A stretch of DNA of 64,000 nt from positions 1 through 64,000 of the forward strand of contig NZ_QAOX01000007.1 in the NCBI RefSeq assembly GCF_003050935.1. Direction: 5' to 3'. Under the pieces are notes generated by a model. The model did not search any database and had not been told where the DNA came from. It was given only the letters and a program-made list of their open reading frames with translations. Position 1 is the stretch's first letter. The number at the start of each line of letters is the position of its first letter. The translations under genes were made by a program, and so were the position numbers. This stretch comes from Luteibacter sp. OK325. GTDB lineage: Bacteria > Pseudomonadota > Gammaproteobacteria > Xanthomonadales > Rhodanobacteraceae. Of this stretch, positions 9,147 through 18,094 are shown piece by piece.

Positions 9147-9215
9147 ATGATCCGCCTCACCGCCAATAACGCCAATACCAATAATGCCCGGAACCTCGGG
9201 AGGGTCGGCGTGTAG
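9147..9215 (+). CDS. Asn-rich leader peptide of asnB attenuator
   Basis: 22-codon frame, too short for ordinary gene calling, ending 116 nt before asnB. Six of 22 residues are Asn (residues 7, 8, 10, 12, 13, 16), and four of the six codons are AAT, expected to be the rarer Asn codon in this GC-rich genome. The stop (TAG, 9213-9215) abuts a segment that can act as antiterminator, and a strong terminator follows at 9244. Position, composition and structure match leader peptides of classical amino-acid attenuators (trp, his, leu, thr), with Asn as the sensed residue. No Shine-Dalgarno is visible; a near-leaderless transcript is possible. That it is translated is inference. Confidence 0.75.
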   Translation: MIRLTANNANTNNARNLGRVGV

Positions 9216-9277
9216 GCGGGTTAGCGAAATCACCCCACACACCAAAGGCCCGCCCTCACCAGGCGGGCCTTTTTCTT
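9159..9277 (+). promoter_or_regulatory. Transcription attenuator controlling asnB
   Basis: Three competing pairings can be drawn. Protector: 9160-9164 pairs with 9215-9219, and 9169-9173 with 9207-9211 (5 bp each), enclosing most Asn codons, with a small cccg/cggg hairpin (9187-9200) inside. Antiterminator: ggcgggtt at 9215-9222 pairs with ggcccgcc at 9247-9254 (six Watson-Crick plus two G-U). Terminator: 9244-9254 pairs with 9262-9272. A ribosome stalled on Asn codons would break the protector helix and leave 9215-9222 free to form the antiterminator; a ribosome reaching the stop would cover 9215-9222 and let the terminator form. The pairings were read by eye and their energies were not computed. 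Confidence 0.75.
9244..9277 (+). terminator. Intrinsic terminator in asnB leader
   Basis: A perfect 11-bp stem (9244-9254 with 9262-9272), 7-nt loop, then a U-rich run (ttttt-c-ttt). It lies between the leader peptide and asnB, pointing into asnB, so it would block asnB transcription unless disrupted. Confidence 0.85.
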
Positions 9278-9331
9278 TGCACCTTTCTCGTCATCAGTAA
9301 CTTTCCAGATACCGACCAGGAGTGACAGATC

Positions 9332-11002
9332 ATGTGTTCGATCTTCGGGATGTTCGGCCTCACGGCCGGCGACGACCTTATCGCCCTGCGTACGCAGGCG
9401 ATGGAGCTTTCCCAGCGGCAGCGCCATCGCGGCCCGGACTGGAGCGGCGTTTACGTCGACCAGGGCGCGATTCTCGTTCACGAGCGCCTTGCCATTGTCG
9501 ATCCCGCCAGTGGCGCCCAGCCGTTGCGCTCGCCGGAAGGTGATCTGGCCCTGGCTGTGAACGGCGAGATCTACAACCACCGCGAACTGCGCGCCGCCAG
9601 CGACTACGCCTTCACCACGGGCTCCGACTGCGAGGTCATCAACGCGCTCTATCGCGAACACGGCGCAGGATTTCTTGGCCAGCTCAACGGAATTTTCGCC
9701 TTCGCCCTCTGGGACGCCGGTCGCCATCGCTTCCTCATCGCGCGTGATGCGCTCGGCGTCTGTCCGCTGTATTGGGGCCACGACCGGGCAGGGCGCCTTT
9801 GCGTGGCCTCGGAGATGAAGTCCCTGGTCGGCGTGTGCGCGGACGTGGCGCCATTTCCGCCCGGCCATGTTTACGACAGCGAGACGGGCGAGGCGGTGCG
9901 GTTCTGGACCCCGGCCTGGCGCGACTACGACGTCACCGCGGGACGAACGATCGAACCGAAAGACCTGCGCGCGGCCTTCGAAGCGGCTGTGCATCGGCAG
10001 ATGATGACGGACGTGCCGTACGGCGTGCTCCTGTCCGGCGGCCTTGATTCATCCCTTGTCGCCGCCGTGGCGGCCAGCTTCGCGCGTCGCCGCATCGAGG
10101 AAGACGACCGCGGTGAGGCCTGGTGGCCGCGCCTGCATTCGTTCGCCATCGGCCTGGAAGGCTCGCCGGACCTGGCGGCTGCCGAGGTCGCCGCCAAAGC
10201 GTTGGGCACCGTGCACCACGGCTTCCGCTATACCTTCGAAGAAGGCCTGGATGCACTGCCCGAGGTGATTCGCCATATCGAAACCTACGATGTCACCACG
10301 ATCCGCGCGTCCACACCCATGTTCCTGCTAGCGCGGCGTATCAAGGCGATGGGTGTGAAGATGGTGCTCTCCGGCGAGGGCTCGGACGAGATCTTTGGCG
10401 GCTACCTGTACTTCCACAAGGCGCCTTCGGCCCGGGCTTTCCACGAGGAAACCATCCGCAAGCTCGACGCGCTGCACTATTACGACTGCCTGCGCGCGAA
10501 CAAGTCGATGTCCGCCTGGGGTGTAGAAGCACGCGTGCCCTTCCTGGATACCGAATTCCTCGATATCGCCATGGCCTTCGACGCCGAAGCGAAGATGGTG
10601 GCCCGCAAGGGCATCGAGAAAGGCATCCTGCGCGAAGCATTCCAGGGTGCGCTGCCCGAGGAGATCCTCTGGCGACAGAAAGAGCAGTTCAGCGATGGCG
10701 TGGGGTATGGCTGGATCGACGGACTGAAGGCCCATGCCGAGGCCATGGTCTCCGACCGTGAGTTCGCCGCGGCCGCCGCCCGTTTTCCGCTGAACACGCC
10801 GGCCACCAAGGAGGCCTTCTTCTACCGGACCCTCTTTGAGAAGCACTTCCCCGGCGAGGCCTGCGCCGCGACCGTGCCCGGTGGCAAGTCGATCGCCTGC
10901 TCGTCGCCCGCGGCCCTCGAATGGGATCCCGCCTTCGCCGCCGCCGCCGATCCCTCCGGCCGGGCCGTCCGCGGCATCCACCAGGAGGCCCTGCCAGCCT
11001 GA
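9332..11002 (+). CDS. asnB: Asparagine synthase (glutamine-hydrolysing), AsnB type
   Basis: 556 aa, full length. It converts aspartate, glutamine and ATP to asparagine and glutamate. The N-terminal class II glutaminase domain has the nucleophile Cys2 (MCSIFG) and RHRGPDWSG near residue 31. The C-terminal synthetase domain has the PP-loop pyrophosphatase motif LLSGGLDSSL near residue 233, plus VLSGEGSDEIFGGY. The ATG at 9332 is preceded by AGGAGTGA (9318-9325). The gene stands alone, with an Asn-rich leader peptide and terminator upstream, so it is probably controlled by attenuation in response to charged tRNA-Asn. Confidence 0.97.
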   Translation: MCSIFGMFGLTAGDDLIALRTQAMELSQRQRHRGPDWSGVYVDQGAILVHERLAIVDPASGAQPLRSPEGDLALAVNGEIYNHRELRAASDYAFTTGSDCEVINALYREHGAGFLGQLNGIFAFALWDAGRHRFLIARDALGVCPLYWGHDRAGRLCVASEMKSLVGVCADVAPFPPGHVYDSETGEAVRFWTPAWRDYDVTAGRTIEPKDLRAAFEAAVHRQMMTDVPYGVLLSGGLDSSLVAAVAASFARRRIEEDDRGEAWWPRLHSFAIGLEGSPDLAAAEVAAKALGTVHHGFRYTFEEGLDALPEVIRHIETYDVTTIRASTPMFLLARRIKAMGVKMVLSGEGSDEIFGGYLYFHKAPSARAFHEETIRKLDALHYYDCLRANKSMSAWGVEARVPFLDTEFLDIAMAFDAEAKMVARKGIEKGILREAFQGALPEEILWRQKEQFSDGVGYGWIDGLKAHAEAMVSDREFAAAAARFPLNTPATKEAFFYRTLFEKHFPGEACAATVPGGKSIACSSPAALEWDPAFAAAADPSGRAVRGIHQEALPA

Positions 11003-11011
11003 TACAACCTT

Positions 11012-11088
11012 GTGGGAGCCGATTCATCGGCGAAAAGCCAACGGAGCGGTGATGCCATGACCCCTCTCGCCGCTGAAGCGGCTCCCAC
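11012..11088. repeat. Facing pair of REP-like palindromes
   Basis: A forward copy of the GATTCATCGGC type (11012-11033) faces a reversed copy of the GCTTCAGCGGC type (11068-11088), 34 nt apart, between asnB and prfB. The outer arms gtgggagccg/cggctcccac could pair into one long hairpin and may end or stabilise asnB mRNA. Confidence 0.85.
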
Positions 11089-11104
11089 AGGGCACCGCAG
11101 GATT

Positions 11105-11113
11105 TGTTAGGAT
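11105..11113 (+). promoter_or_regulatory. Candidate extended -10 promoter for prfB
   Basis: TGTTAGGAT (extended -10 form TG-N-TAGGAT) ends 24 nt before the prfB ATG. No good -35 is visible. Confidence 0.3.
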
Positions 11114-11136
11114 TAGACGCTTTAGGCAAGCCAACC

Positions 11137-12262
11137 ATGATCGAGACCAATCCGATCTTCGCGCAGATTACGGACCTCAAGGGCCGTGTCGAGTCGCTTA
11201 GGGGGTATCTTTGACTACGCTGTCAAGAAAGAACGCCTCGAAGAAGTAACCCGCGAACTGGAAAATCCCAAGGTTTGGGATGAACCCAAGCGCGCCCAGG
11301 AGCTGGGCCGTGAACGCGCCCAACTCGACGGCATCGTCACCGGCATCGACGAGATGACCGGCTCCCTCGACGATTCGAAGGAACTGCTCGAGATGGCCGC
11401 TGCCGATGGCGACGAGGGCACCATTGCGTCGATCCTCGACGATCTCGGCAAGGTCGACGCCCGCGTCGGTAAGCTGGAATTCCAGCGCATGTTCTCCGGC
11501 GAACTGGATTCGGCGGCGGCCTTCGTCGATGTCCAGGCCGGTGCCGGTGGCACCGAGGCCCAGGACTGGGCTGAAATCCTCCTGCGCATGTATCTGCGCT
11601 GGGCGGAGTCGCGCGGCTGGAAAACCGAGATGATGGAAGTCAGCGCGGGCGACGTCGCCGGCATCAAGTCGGCCACCTTCCGTGTGGAAGGCGACTATGC
11701 CTATGGCTGGCTGAAGACCGAGATCGGCGTGCATCGCCTGGTCCGCAAGAGCCCGTTCGACTCCGACAACCGCCGGCACACCAGCTTCACCTCGGTGTTC
11801 GTCTCGCCGGAAGTCGACGACAACATCGAAATCGACATCAATCCGGCCGACCTGCGTACGGACGTCTACCGTTCGTCCGGCGCCGGTGGTCAGCACGTCA
11901 ACAAGACCGAGTCGGCCGTGCGCATTACGCATATCCCGACCAACACGGTCGTGGCCTGCCAGACCGAACGCAGCCAGCACGCCAACCGCGACCGCGCGAT
12001 GAAGATGCTCAAAGCCAAGCTCTACGAGCTGGAAGTGCAGAAGCGCAACGTCGAGCGGGATGCGCTGGAAGCGACCAAGTCCGACATCGGCTGGGGCAGC
12101 CAGATCCGCAACTACGTGCTCGACCAGTCGCGCATCAAGGATCTTCGCACCGGTCTTGAACGCACCGACACACAGAAGGTGCTCGATGGCGATCTCGACG
12201 GATTCGTCGAAGCCAGCCTGAAGTCCGGCCTCGAGGCCGGCTCCAAGCGCATCGATGCCTGA
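11137..12262 (+). CDS. prfB: Peptide chain release factor 2, programmed +1 frameshift
   Basis: RF2 ends translation at UGA and UAA. The ATG at 11137 opens a 25-codon frame that stops at an in-frame TGA (11212-11214). The site reads AGG-GGG-TAT-CTT-TGA-C: the internal Shine-Dalgarno AGGGGG, slippery CTT and poor-context TGA of the conserved RF2 autoregulatory frameshift. The ribosome slips +1 and continues from 11213 to 12262, giving about 374 aa. RF2 hallmarks follow: SPF (residues about 205-207, stop-codon recognition) and GGQ (about 250-252, peptidyl-tRNA hydrolysis). lysS follows after 56 bp, an order common in Proteobacteria. This is normal regulation, not a broken gene. Confidence 0.97.
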
Positions 12263-12318
12263 TGTTCCCGGGCGCGCAGCCGCGCCCGGCCCTCCATCCA
12301 CGAAGCCAGAATCACATC

Positions 12319-13851
12319 ATGACCGACGACACCAGCGCCGACACTCCCGTTACCGCCGCCGACGAGAACCGCCTCATCGCCGAGCGTCGCGAGAAACTGA
12401 AATCGCTGCGTGCGCAGGGCATCGCCTATCCGAACGACTTCAAGGTCGATAGCTTCGCAGGCGACCTGCAGGCCGAATTCGCCGACAAGGACACCTTTAC
12501 CGCCGAGTCCATCGAGGGTACGCCGCGCCGCGTGACCGTCGCCGGTCGCATCATCCTGATGCGCGGGCAGGGCAAGGTGAGCTTCGTGCAGATGCAGGAC
12601 GGCACAGGCCGCATCCAGCTGTTCGTTCACCAGGGCACGCTGGGTGAGGAAGGCTACGACGCATTCAAGCGCTGGGACCTCGGCGACATCGTCGGTGCCG
12701 AAGGCCTGCTCATGCGTACGAAGACGGGCGAGCTGTCGGTCAAGGTCGAGTCGATCCGGCTGCTCACCAAGTCGCTGCGTGGCCTGCCGGACAAGCACCA
12801 CGGCCTGGCCGACGTCGAGCAGCGCTATCGCCAGCGCTATGTCGACCTCATCGTCACCGAAGAGTCGCGCCGCACCTTTGCACTGCGCTCGAAGATCATC
12901 AGCCATGTGCGCCGCTGGCTCGAAGACGAACCGCGTCGCTTCATGGAAGTCGAAACGCCGATGATGCACGTGATCCCGGGCGGCGCCACGGCGCGCCCGT
13001 TCACCACGCACCACAACGCGCTCGATATCCCGCTGTTCCTGCGCGTGGCGCCGGAGCTCTACCTCAAGCGCCTGGTTGTCGGCGGCTTCGACCGCGTCTA
13101 CGAGATCAACCGCAATTTCCGTAACGAAGGCGTGTCCACCCGACACAACCCCGAGTTCACCATGCTCGAGCTGTACCAGGCGTACGCCACGTACCACGAG
13201 ATCATGGACATCACCGAAGGCATGATCCGCACAGCGGCTGCCGATGTGGTCGGCCACACGGTGATCGAGTGGGACGGTGAGACCATCGACATCGGTCCGG
13301 CGTTCCGTCGCTGGCGCATGGAAGACGCCGTGCTCGAACTCAATCCCGAGATCAAGCCGGCCGACCTGCGCAACCGCGAAGCGATGGCCGCGCACGCAAA
13401 GCGCCTCGGTATCCACGTCAAGCCGGGCTACGGCTGGGGCAAGCTCCTGCTGGAAATCTTCGAGGCGACCGTGGAGCACACGCTCATCCAGCCGACCTTC
13501 ATCACCGATCACCCGGTCGAGGTCTCGCCGCTGGCGCGCGAAAGCGACACGGACAAGGGCATCACCGACCGCTTCGAGCTGTTCATCAACGGCAAGGAGC
13601 TGGCCAACGGCTTCTCCGAGCTCAACGATTCCGAGGACCAGGCCGCGCGTTTCCAGGCCCAGGTTGACGCCAAGGACGCCGGCGACGACGAGGCGATGCA
13701 CTACGACGCCGATTACATTCGCGCGCTCGAAGTCGGCCTGCCGCCGACCGGTGGCCTCGGTGTCGGTATCGATCGCCTCGTGATGCTGCTGACCGGTTCC
13801 TCGTCGATCCGCGATGTCCTGTTGTTCCCGACCATGCGTCCCGAAGCCTGA
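12319..13851 (+). CDS. lysS: Lysyl-tRNA synthetase, class II
   Basis: 510 aa. It charges tRNA-Lys. The N-terminal OB-fold anticodon-binding domain spans about residues 60-160 ([20 protein letters not shown]). The class II catalytic core has motif 2 near residue 270 ([20 protein letters not shown]) and motif 3 at the C-terminus ([12 protein letters not shown]). The start [10 protein letters not shown] at 12319 is chosen; the open frame continues upstream into the prfB stop but has no support there. It is probably co-transcribed with prfB, and the YciI-like gene follows after 13 bp. Confidence 0.96.
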   Translation: MTDDTSADTPVTAADENRLIAERREKLKSLRAQGIAYPNDFKVDSFAGDLQAEFADKDTFTAESIEGTPRRVTVAGRIILMRGQGKVSFVQMQDGTGRIQLFVHQGTLGEEGYDAFKRWDLGDIVGAEGLLMRTKTGELSVKVESIRLLTKSLRGLPDKHHGLADVEQRYRQRYVDLIVTEESRRTFALRSKIISHVRRWLEDEPRRFMEVETPMMHVIPGGATARPFTTHHNALDIPLFLRVAPELYLKRLVVGGFDRVYEINRNFRNEGVSTRHNPEFTMLELYQAYATYHEIMDITEGMIRTAAADVVGHTVIEWDGETIDIGPAFRRWRMEDAVLELNPEIKPADLRNREAMAAHAKRLGIHVKPGYGWGKLLLEIFEATVEHTLIQPTFITDHPVEVSPLARESDTDKGITDRFELFINGKELANGFSELNDSEDQAARFQAQVDAKDAGDDEAMHYDADYIRALEVGLPPTGGLGVGIDRLVMLLTGSSSIRDVLLFPTMRPEA

Positions 13852-13864
13852 TAAGGAGCCACCC

Positions 13865-14164
13865 ATGTTCTACGCCATCACCGGTATCGATCACCCGAAC
13901 TCGCTTGAAAAGCGCCTCTCCGTGCGTCCGGCCCACGTGGCCCGGCTTTCGGCGCTCAAGGAAGAAGGCCGCCTGAAGCTGGCTGGCCCGTTCCCGGCCA
14001 TCGATGCCGAGGATCCGGGCGAGGCCGGCTTCACCGGCAGTCTCATCGTGGCCGAGTTTGAAAGCCTCGAGGCCGCCCAGGCCTGGGCCGACGCCGACCC
14101 GTACATCGGCGCGGGCGTCTACCGCGAGGTCACGGTCCGGCCCTTGCGCGTCGTCCTGCCGTGA
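13865..14164 (+). CDS. YciI-family protein
   Basis: 99 aa. The ferredoxin-like YciI fold is recognisable from [13 protein letters not shown], the His/Arg region [23 protein letters not shown] and the C-terminal [17 protein letters not shown]. The family includes small dimeric enzymes of unsettled reaction; some are lyases or dehydrochlorinases. The strong ribosome site AAGGAG lies just before the start. The stop overlaps the GTG start of the BolA-like gene by four bases, so the two are translationally coupled. Confidence 0.88.
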   Translation: MFYAITGIDHPNSLEKRLSVRPAHVARLSALKEEGRLKLAGPFPAIDAEDPGEAGFTGSLIVAEFESLEAAQAWADADPYIGAGVYREVTVRPLRVVLP

Positions 14165-14424
14165 CCGTCGAGAAGGTCGAGCGCATCCGCCAGCTGCTGA
14201 CCGAGGCTCTCGCCCCGGTCCAGCTCGAAGTGATCGACGAGGGCCACAAGCACGCCGGGCATTCTGGCGAGGGCAAGGGCCACTTCTTCGCCCGTATCGT
14301 CAGCCCGGCTTTTGCCGGGAAGAACCCGATCGAGCGGCACCGGATGGTCTACGCTGCACTGGGCGAGATGATGCCGGACGGTATTCATGCCCTCGCGATC
14401 GAGGCAAAAGCTCCCGGTGAGTGA
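14161..14424 (+). CDS. BolA-family protein
   Basis: 87 aa with a GTG start that overlaps the previous stop (GTGA). The BolA/IbaG fold is indicated by [39 protein letters not shown] and [13 protein letters not shown]. BolA-type proteins pair with monothiol glutaredoxins and take part in iron-sulfur cluster handling, and some bind DNA. The family's invariant histidine is present in ERHRMVY. It is the last gene of the prfB-lysS-yciI-bolA run; smc starts 147 bp downstream. Confidence 0.9.
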   Translation: MTVEKVERIRQLLTEALAPVQLEVIDEGHKHAGHSGEGKGHFFARIVSPAFAGKNPIERHRMVYAALGEMMPDGIHALAIEAKAPGE

Positions 14425-14571
14425 TCGTTGGGCCGACAAAACAACGGGTTAGCGCTTTAACCTCATGCTGCTTCGCGTATTGCGCACCCCGCCCCCCTTT
14501 GGCAAAGTGACCGATCAGCCAGGGGGTGGCTCCCGAACGGAGCCCTCGGCCGCGTCCCAACGGAAACCATA

Positions 14572-17500
14572 ATGCGTCTGACCACGATCAAGCTGGCGGG
14601 ATTCAAGTCGTTCGTCGACCCCACCACGCTGCACCTGCCCACCAATATGACCGGCGTCGTCGGCCCTAACGGCTGCGGCAAGTCGAACATCATCGACGCC
14701 ATTCGCTGGGTCATGGGCGAGTCCGCCGCCAGCCGGCTGCGCGGTGATTCGCTCACCGACGTGATCTTCTCCGGCTCCAGTGCGCGCAAGCCGGTGGGCC
14801 AGGCCATGGTCGAGCTCATCTTCGACAACAGCGATGCCACAATCCAGGGCGAGTACGCGAGCTTCGCGGAAATCTCGGTCAAGCGCATCGTCAGCCGCGA
14901 CGGACAGTCCTCCTACCACCTCAATGGCGCGCGCTGCCGTCGCCGCGACATCACCGACCTGTTCCTCGGCACGGGCCTGGGCCCGCGCAGCTACTCGATC
15001 ATCGAGCAGGGCATGATCAGCCAGATCATCGAGGCGGCGCCGGAAGAACTACGTACCCACCTCGAGGAAGCGGCGGGCATCTCCAAGTACAAGGAGCGCC
15101 GCAAGGAAACCGAAAGCCGGATCAAGGCCACTCGCGAAAACCTCGACCGCGTCCGCGATGTGCGCGACGAAGTGGAGAAGCAGCTCGACCACCTCAACCG
15201 CCAGGCCCGTGCGGCCGAACGCTGGAAGGCATTCAAGGAAGAGCACACCCACCGCGAAGCCGAACTGCGCGCGCTCGAGTACCGCACGCTGCACCGCCAG
15301 CACGAAGGTGAGGGTTCGGGTCTGCGTGAGGCTGAACTGGAGATCGAGAAGCATCTCGCCGGCCAGCGCCAGATCGAGGCGCAGCTGGAGAGTGTTCGCG
15401 AGCGCCACCACGGCGCGAGTGAGCACCTGAACCAGGTGCAGGGCGAGGTGTACAAGGTCGGCGCCGAGATCGCACGCGTCGAGCAGCAGGTTCGCCACAA
15501 CCGCGACCTGAGCGAACGCCTGACCCGTTCCCGCGCCGACACCGAGCGCGAGTTCGAGGAACTGAACGGCCACATCACCGCCGATCGCGAGCAGGTGGAA
15601 ACCCTGCGAATGGCCCTGGCCGAGGGCGAGCCGAAGCTCGAAGCCCTGCAGCAGATCCAGGACGACACCGGCGAAGCACAGCGCGCCACCGAAACCAAGC
15701 TGGCCGACTGGCAGCAGCGCTGGGACGCGCATACGCGTGGCGCCTCGGAATCGAGCCGTGCCGCCGAAGTCGAACGGACCAAGCTGGCCTATCTGGACCG
15801 CCAGACCGTCGATCTTTCCCGCCGGAAGGAAGCGCTCGAAACCGAACAGCGCGCGACCGACGTCGCCGCGCTCAACGCCGCGTCCGAACAGCTCGACATC
15901 GAGCACGACACCCAGCGCGAGCGCGTCGAAGCGCTCGGTGGCGTACTCGACCAACACAAGGTGTCGTACGAGCGCGTGCTCGACGAAGAGCGCCAGGTGC
16001 AGTCGACCCTCAACGAAGCACGCCAGCAACTGCAGACCGCGCGTGGCCGCCAGGCTTCGCTCGAAGCCCTGCAGACCGCAGCGCTCGGCCAGGAGGAATC
16101 CGCCGCGAGCGGCTGGCTGTCGCGTCTGGGTCTCGACCGTTCGCGCCGTCTCGGCGAGTCGCTCCAGGTCGATGCCGGCTATGAATCCGCGGTGGAAACC
16201 GTGCTCGCCGGTGTGCTCGATGGCGTGCTGGTGGATGCCATCGGCGCGTTGACCCCCGAGTTCGACTCGCTCGGCCAGGCCGATGTCGCGCTGTTCTCGA
16301 AAGAGCAGGGCGGCCCCGGTGCTTCCGGCACGCTGGCTGCCTATGTGCGCGGCCCGGTGGCGGCCGTGGCATTGCTCGGCCACGTCTTCATCGCCGACTC
16401 CGTCGACGATGCCGCGGCCCGAGTGTCCTCGCTCGCCGCGCATCAGTCGGTGATCACCCGCGATGGTGCCTGGATGGGTCCGGGCTGGGCCCGCGTGCTG
16501 CGCGCCCAGGGTAACCAGGTCGGCGTGCTCGCCCGTGAGCGCGAGATTCGCCAGCTGGCCGAACAGATCGAAACGCTGGAAGCCTCCAGCGAAGAGGGGA
16601 CCGAACAGCTCGAGGCGCTGCGCACGCGCAAGTTCGAGACCGAGCGCCAGCGCGACGACGCGCAGCGCGACCTCTACGCCGCCCATCGCCGGCTCTCCGA
16701 GCTGGCCGGTCAACTGCAGAGCCATCGCGGCAAGATGGAAACCGCGCGCGCTCGCGCCGAGAAGGTCGGCGGCGAAATCAGCGTCATCCTCGAGCAGGTC
16801 GACGAGCTGGCCGGCCAGACGCGGGATGCACGCTCGCGCCTGGACGAGGCCGTCGGCCTCATGGGCGACCGCGAAGACGAACGCCGTGGCCTCGAGAACG
16901 AGCGTCGCGAACTGCTTGAAGCGCGCGAAGAAGCGCGCATCAACGCACGCGAAGCCGCCGACCAGTCGCATCAGCTCGCGCTGGGCATGGAGTCCAAGCG
17001 CGCGGCGCTCACCTCGCTCGAGCAGGCGTTGGCCCGTCTGGATACGCAGTTGCGCCAGGTCACGGCGCGTCGCGATGAGATCGACCAGCAGCTCGCCGCC
17101 GGGTCCGACCCCATCGCGGAGCTCGAGGAAGAGCGCCAGACCTACCTCGACCAGCGCCTGCTGGTCGACAAGCAACTGGTGGAGGCGCGCCGCGCCCTCG
17201 AAGACTGCGACGCCGAGTTCCGTCGCCTCGAGCAGGAACGCCAGCGCACCGAGCACGTCCTCAACCAGGTGCGCGAGAACGTCTCCGAGAAGCGTCTCGC
17301 TGCGCAGGCTTTGCAGCTTCGCGCCGAACAGCTGGCCCAGGCAATCAAGTCTTCCGGCCTCGAGCTCGAAGCCCTGCTCACCGAACTGGCCGAAGACGCC
17401 GAGCCCGAGCACTGGCAGAAGCAGCTGGTCGACCTGGCACAGAAGATCGCCCGCCTGGAGCCGGTCAACCTGGCCGCGATCCAGGAACACGCCGAACAGT

Positions 17501-18072
17501 CACAGCGCAAGGAATACCTCGATGCGCAGCTGGCCGACCTGGTCAGCGCCATGGAAACGCTGGAAGGCGCGATCAAGAAGATCGACCGCGAGACCCGCCA
17601 ACGTTTCAAGGAAACCTTCGACCGCGTGAATGCGGGTGTGCAGGAGCTCTTTCCGCGCCTGTTCGGCGGCGGACACGCCTACCTGGAACTTACCGGCGAA
17701 GACCTTCTCGATGCCGGCGTGGCGATCATGGCGCGCCCGCCAGGCAAGCGCGTGAGCAACATCACGCTGCTCTCCGGCGGTGAGAAGGCGCTCACCGCGG
17801 TCTCGTTGGTGTTTGCGATCTTCGGCCTCAACCCGGCGCCGTTCTGCCTGCTCGACGAGGTCGACGCACCGCTGGACGAAGCCAACGTCGGCCGCTTCTC
17901 CGCCCTGGTCCGTGAGATGAGCGAGAAGGTGCAGTTCATTTTTGTCAGCCACAACAAGGCCACCATGGAGGCCGCGTACCAGCTGTGCGGCGTTACCATG
18001 CGCGAGCCGGGTGTGTCCCGCCTGGTTCAGGTCGACCTCGCCGAAGCGTCCAAACTCGTCGGCGCGGCTTAA
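14572..18072 (+). CDS. smc: Chromosome partition protein SMC
   Basis: 1166 aa, the usual length. SMC forms the ring-shaped condensin ATPase that organises and segregates the chromosome. Walker A is at about residues 31-39 (GPNGCGKSN). Long Glu/Arg/Gln-rich coiled coils span about 165-500 and 640-1010 and flank the hinge at about 505-635. The ABC signature LSGGEKAL is near residue 1067 and Walker B CLLDEVDAPLD near 1093. No kleisin (scpA/scpB) gene is adjacent. zipA follows after 22 bp. Long open frames antisense to this gene are by-products of GC-rich codon use. Confidence 0.97.
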   Translation: MRLTTIKLAGFKSFVDPTTLHLPTNMTGVVGPNGCGKSNIIDAIRWVMGESAASRLRGDSLTDVIFSGSSARKPVGQAMVELIFDNSDATIQGEYASFAEISVKRIVSRDGQSSYHLNGARCRRRDITDLFLGTGLGPRSYSIIEQGMISQIIEAAPEELRTHLEEAAGISKYKERRKETESRIKATRENLDRVRDVRDEVEKQLDHLNRQARAAERWKAFKEEHTHREAELRALEYRTLHRQHEGEGSGLREAELEIEKHLAGQRQIEAQLESVRERHHGASEHLNQVQGEVYKVGAEIARVEQQVRHNRDLSERLTRSRADTEREFEELNGHITADREQVETLRMALAEGEPKLEALQQIQDDTGEAQRATETKLADWQQRWDAHTRGASESSRAAEVERTKLAYLDRQTVDLSRRKEALETEQRATDVAALNAASEQLDIEHDTQRERVEALGGVLDQHKVSYERVLDEERQVQSTLNEARQQLQTARGRQASLEALQTAALGQEESAASGWLSRLGLDRSRRLGESLQVDAGYESAVETVLAGVLDGVLVDAIGALTPEFDSLGQADVALFSKEQGGPGASGTLAAYVRGPVAAVALLGHVFIADSVDDAAARVSSLAAHQSVITRDGAWMGPGWARVLRAQGNQVGVLAREREIRQLAEQIETLEASSEEGTEQLEALRTRKFETERQRDDAQRDLYAAHRRLSELAGQLQSHRGKMETARARAEKVGGEISVILEQVDELAGQTRDARSRLDEAVGLMGDREDERRGLENERRELLEAREEARINAREAADQSHQLALGMESKRAALTSLEQALARLDTQLRQVTARRDEIDQQLAAGSDPIAELEEERQTYLDQRLLVDKQLVEARRALEDCDAEFRRLEQERQRTEHVLNQVRENVSEKRLAAQALQLRAEQLAQAIKSSGLELEALLTELAEDAEPEHWQKQLVDLAQKIARLEPVNLAAIQEHAEQSQRKEYLDAQLADLVSAMETLEGAIKKIDRETRQRFKETFDRVNAGVQELFPRLFGGGHAYLELTGEDLLDAGVAIMARPPGKRVSNITLLSGGEKALTAVSLVFAIFGLNPAPFCLLDEVDAPLDEANVGRFSALVREMSEKVQFIFVSHNKATMEAAYQLCGVTMREPGVSRLVQVDLAEASKLVGAA

Positions 18073-18094
18073 GTACTAAACAAGGAATCGAAGC

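Noticed and set aside
11137-11215. prfB as a frameshifted pseudogene
   Set aside because: The early TGA is in the exact conserved programmed frameshift context and the rest of RF2 is intact.
12112-13866. 584-codon open frame antisense to lysS
   Set aside because: Mirror of lysS codons with no recognisable domain.
15049-17490. 813-codon open frame antisense to smc
   Set aside because: Leu/Ala/Gln-rich mirror of the coiled-coil codons, no family resemblance, and smc in the opposite frame is unambiguous.
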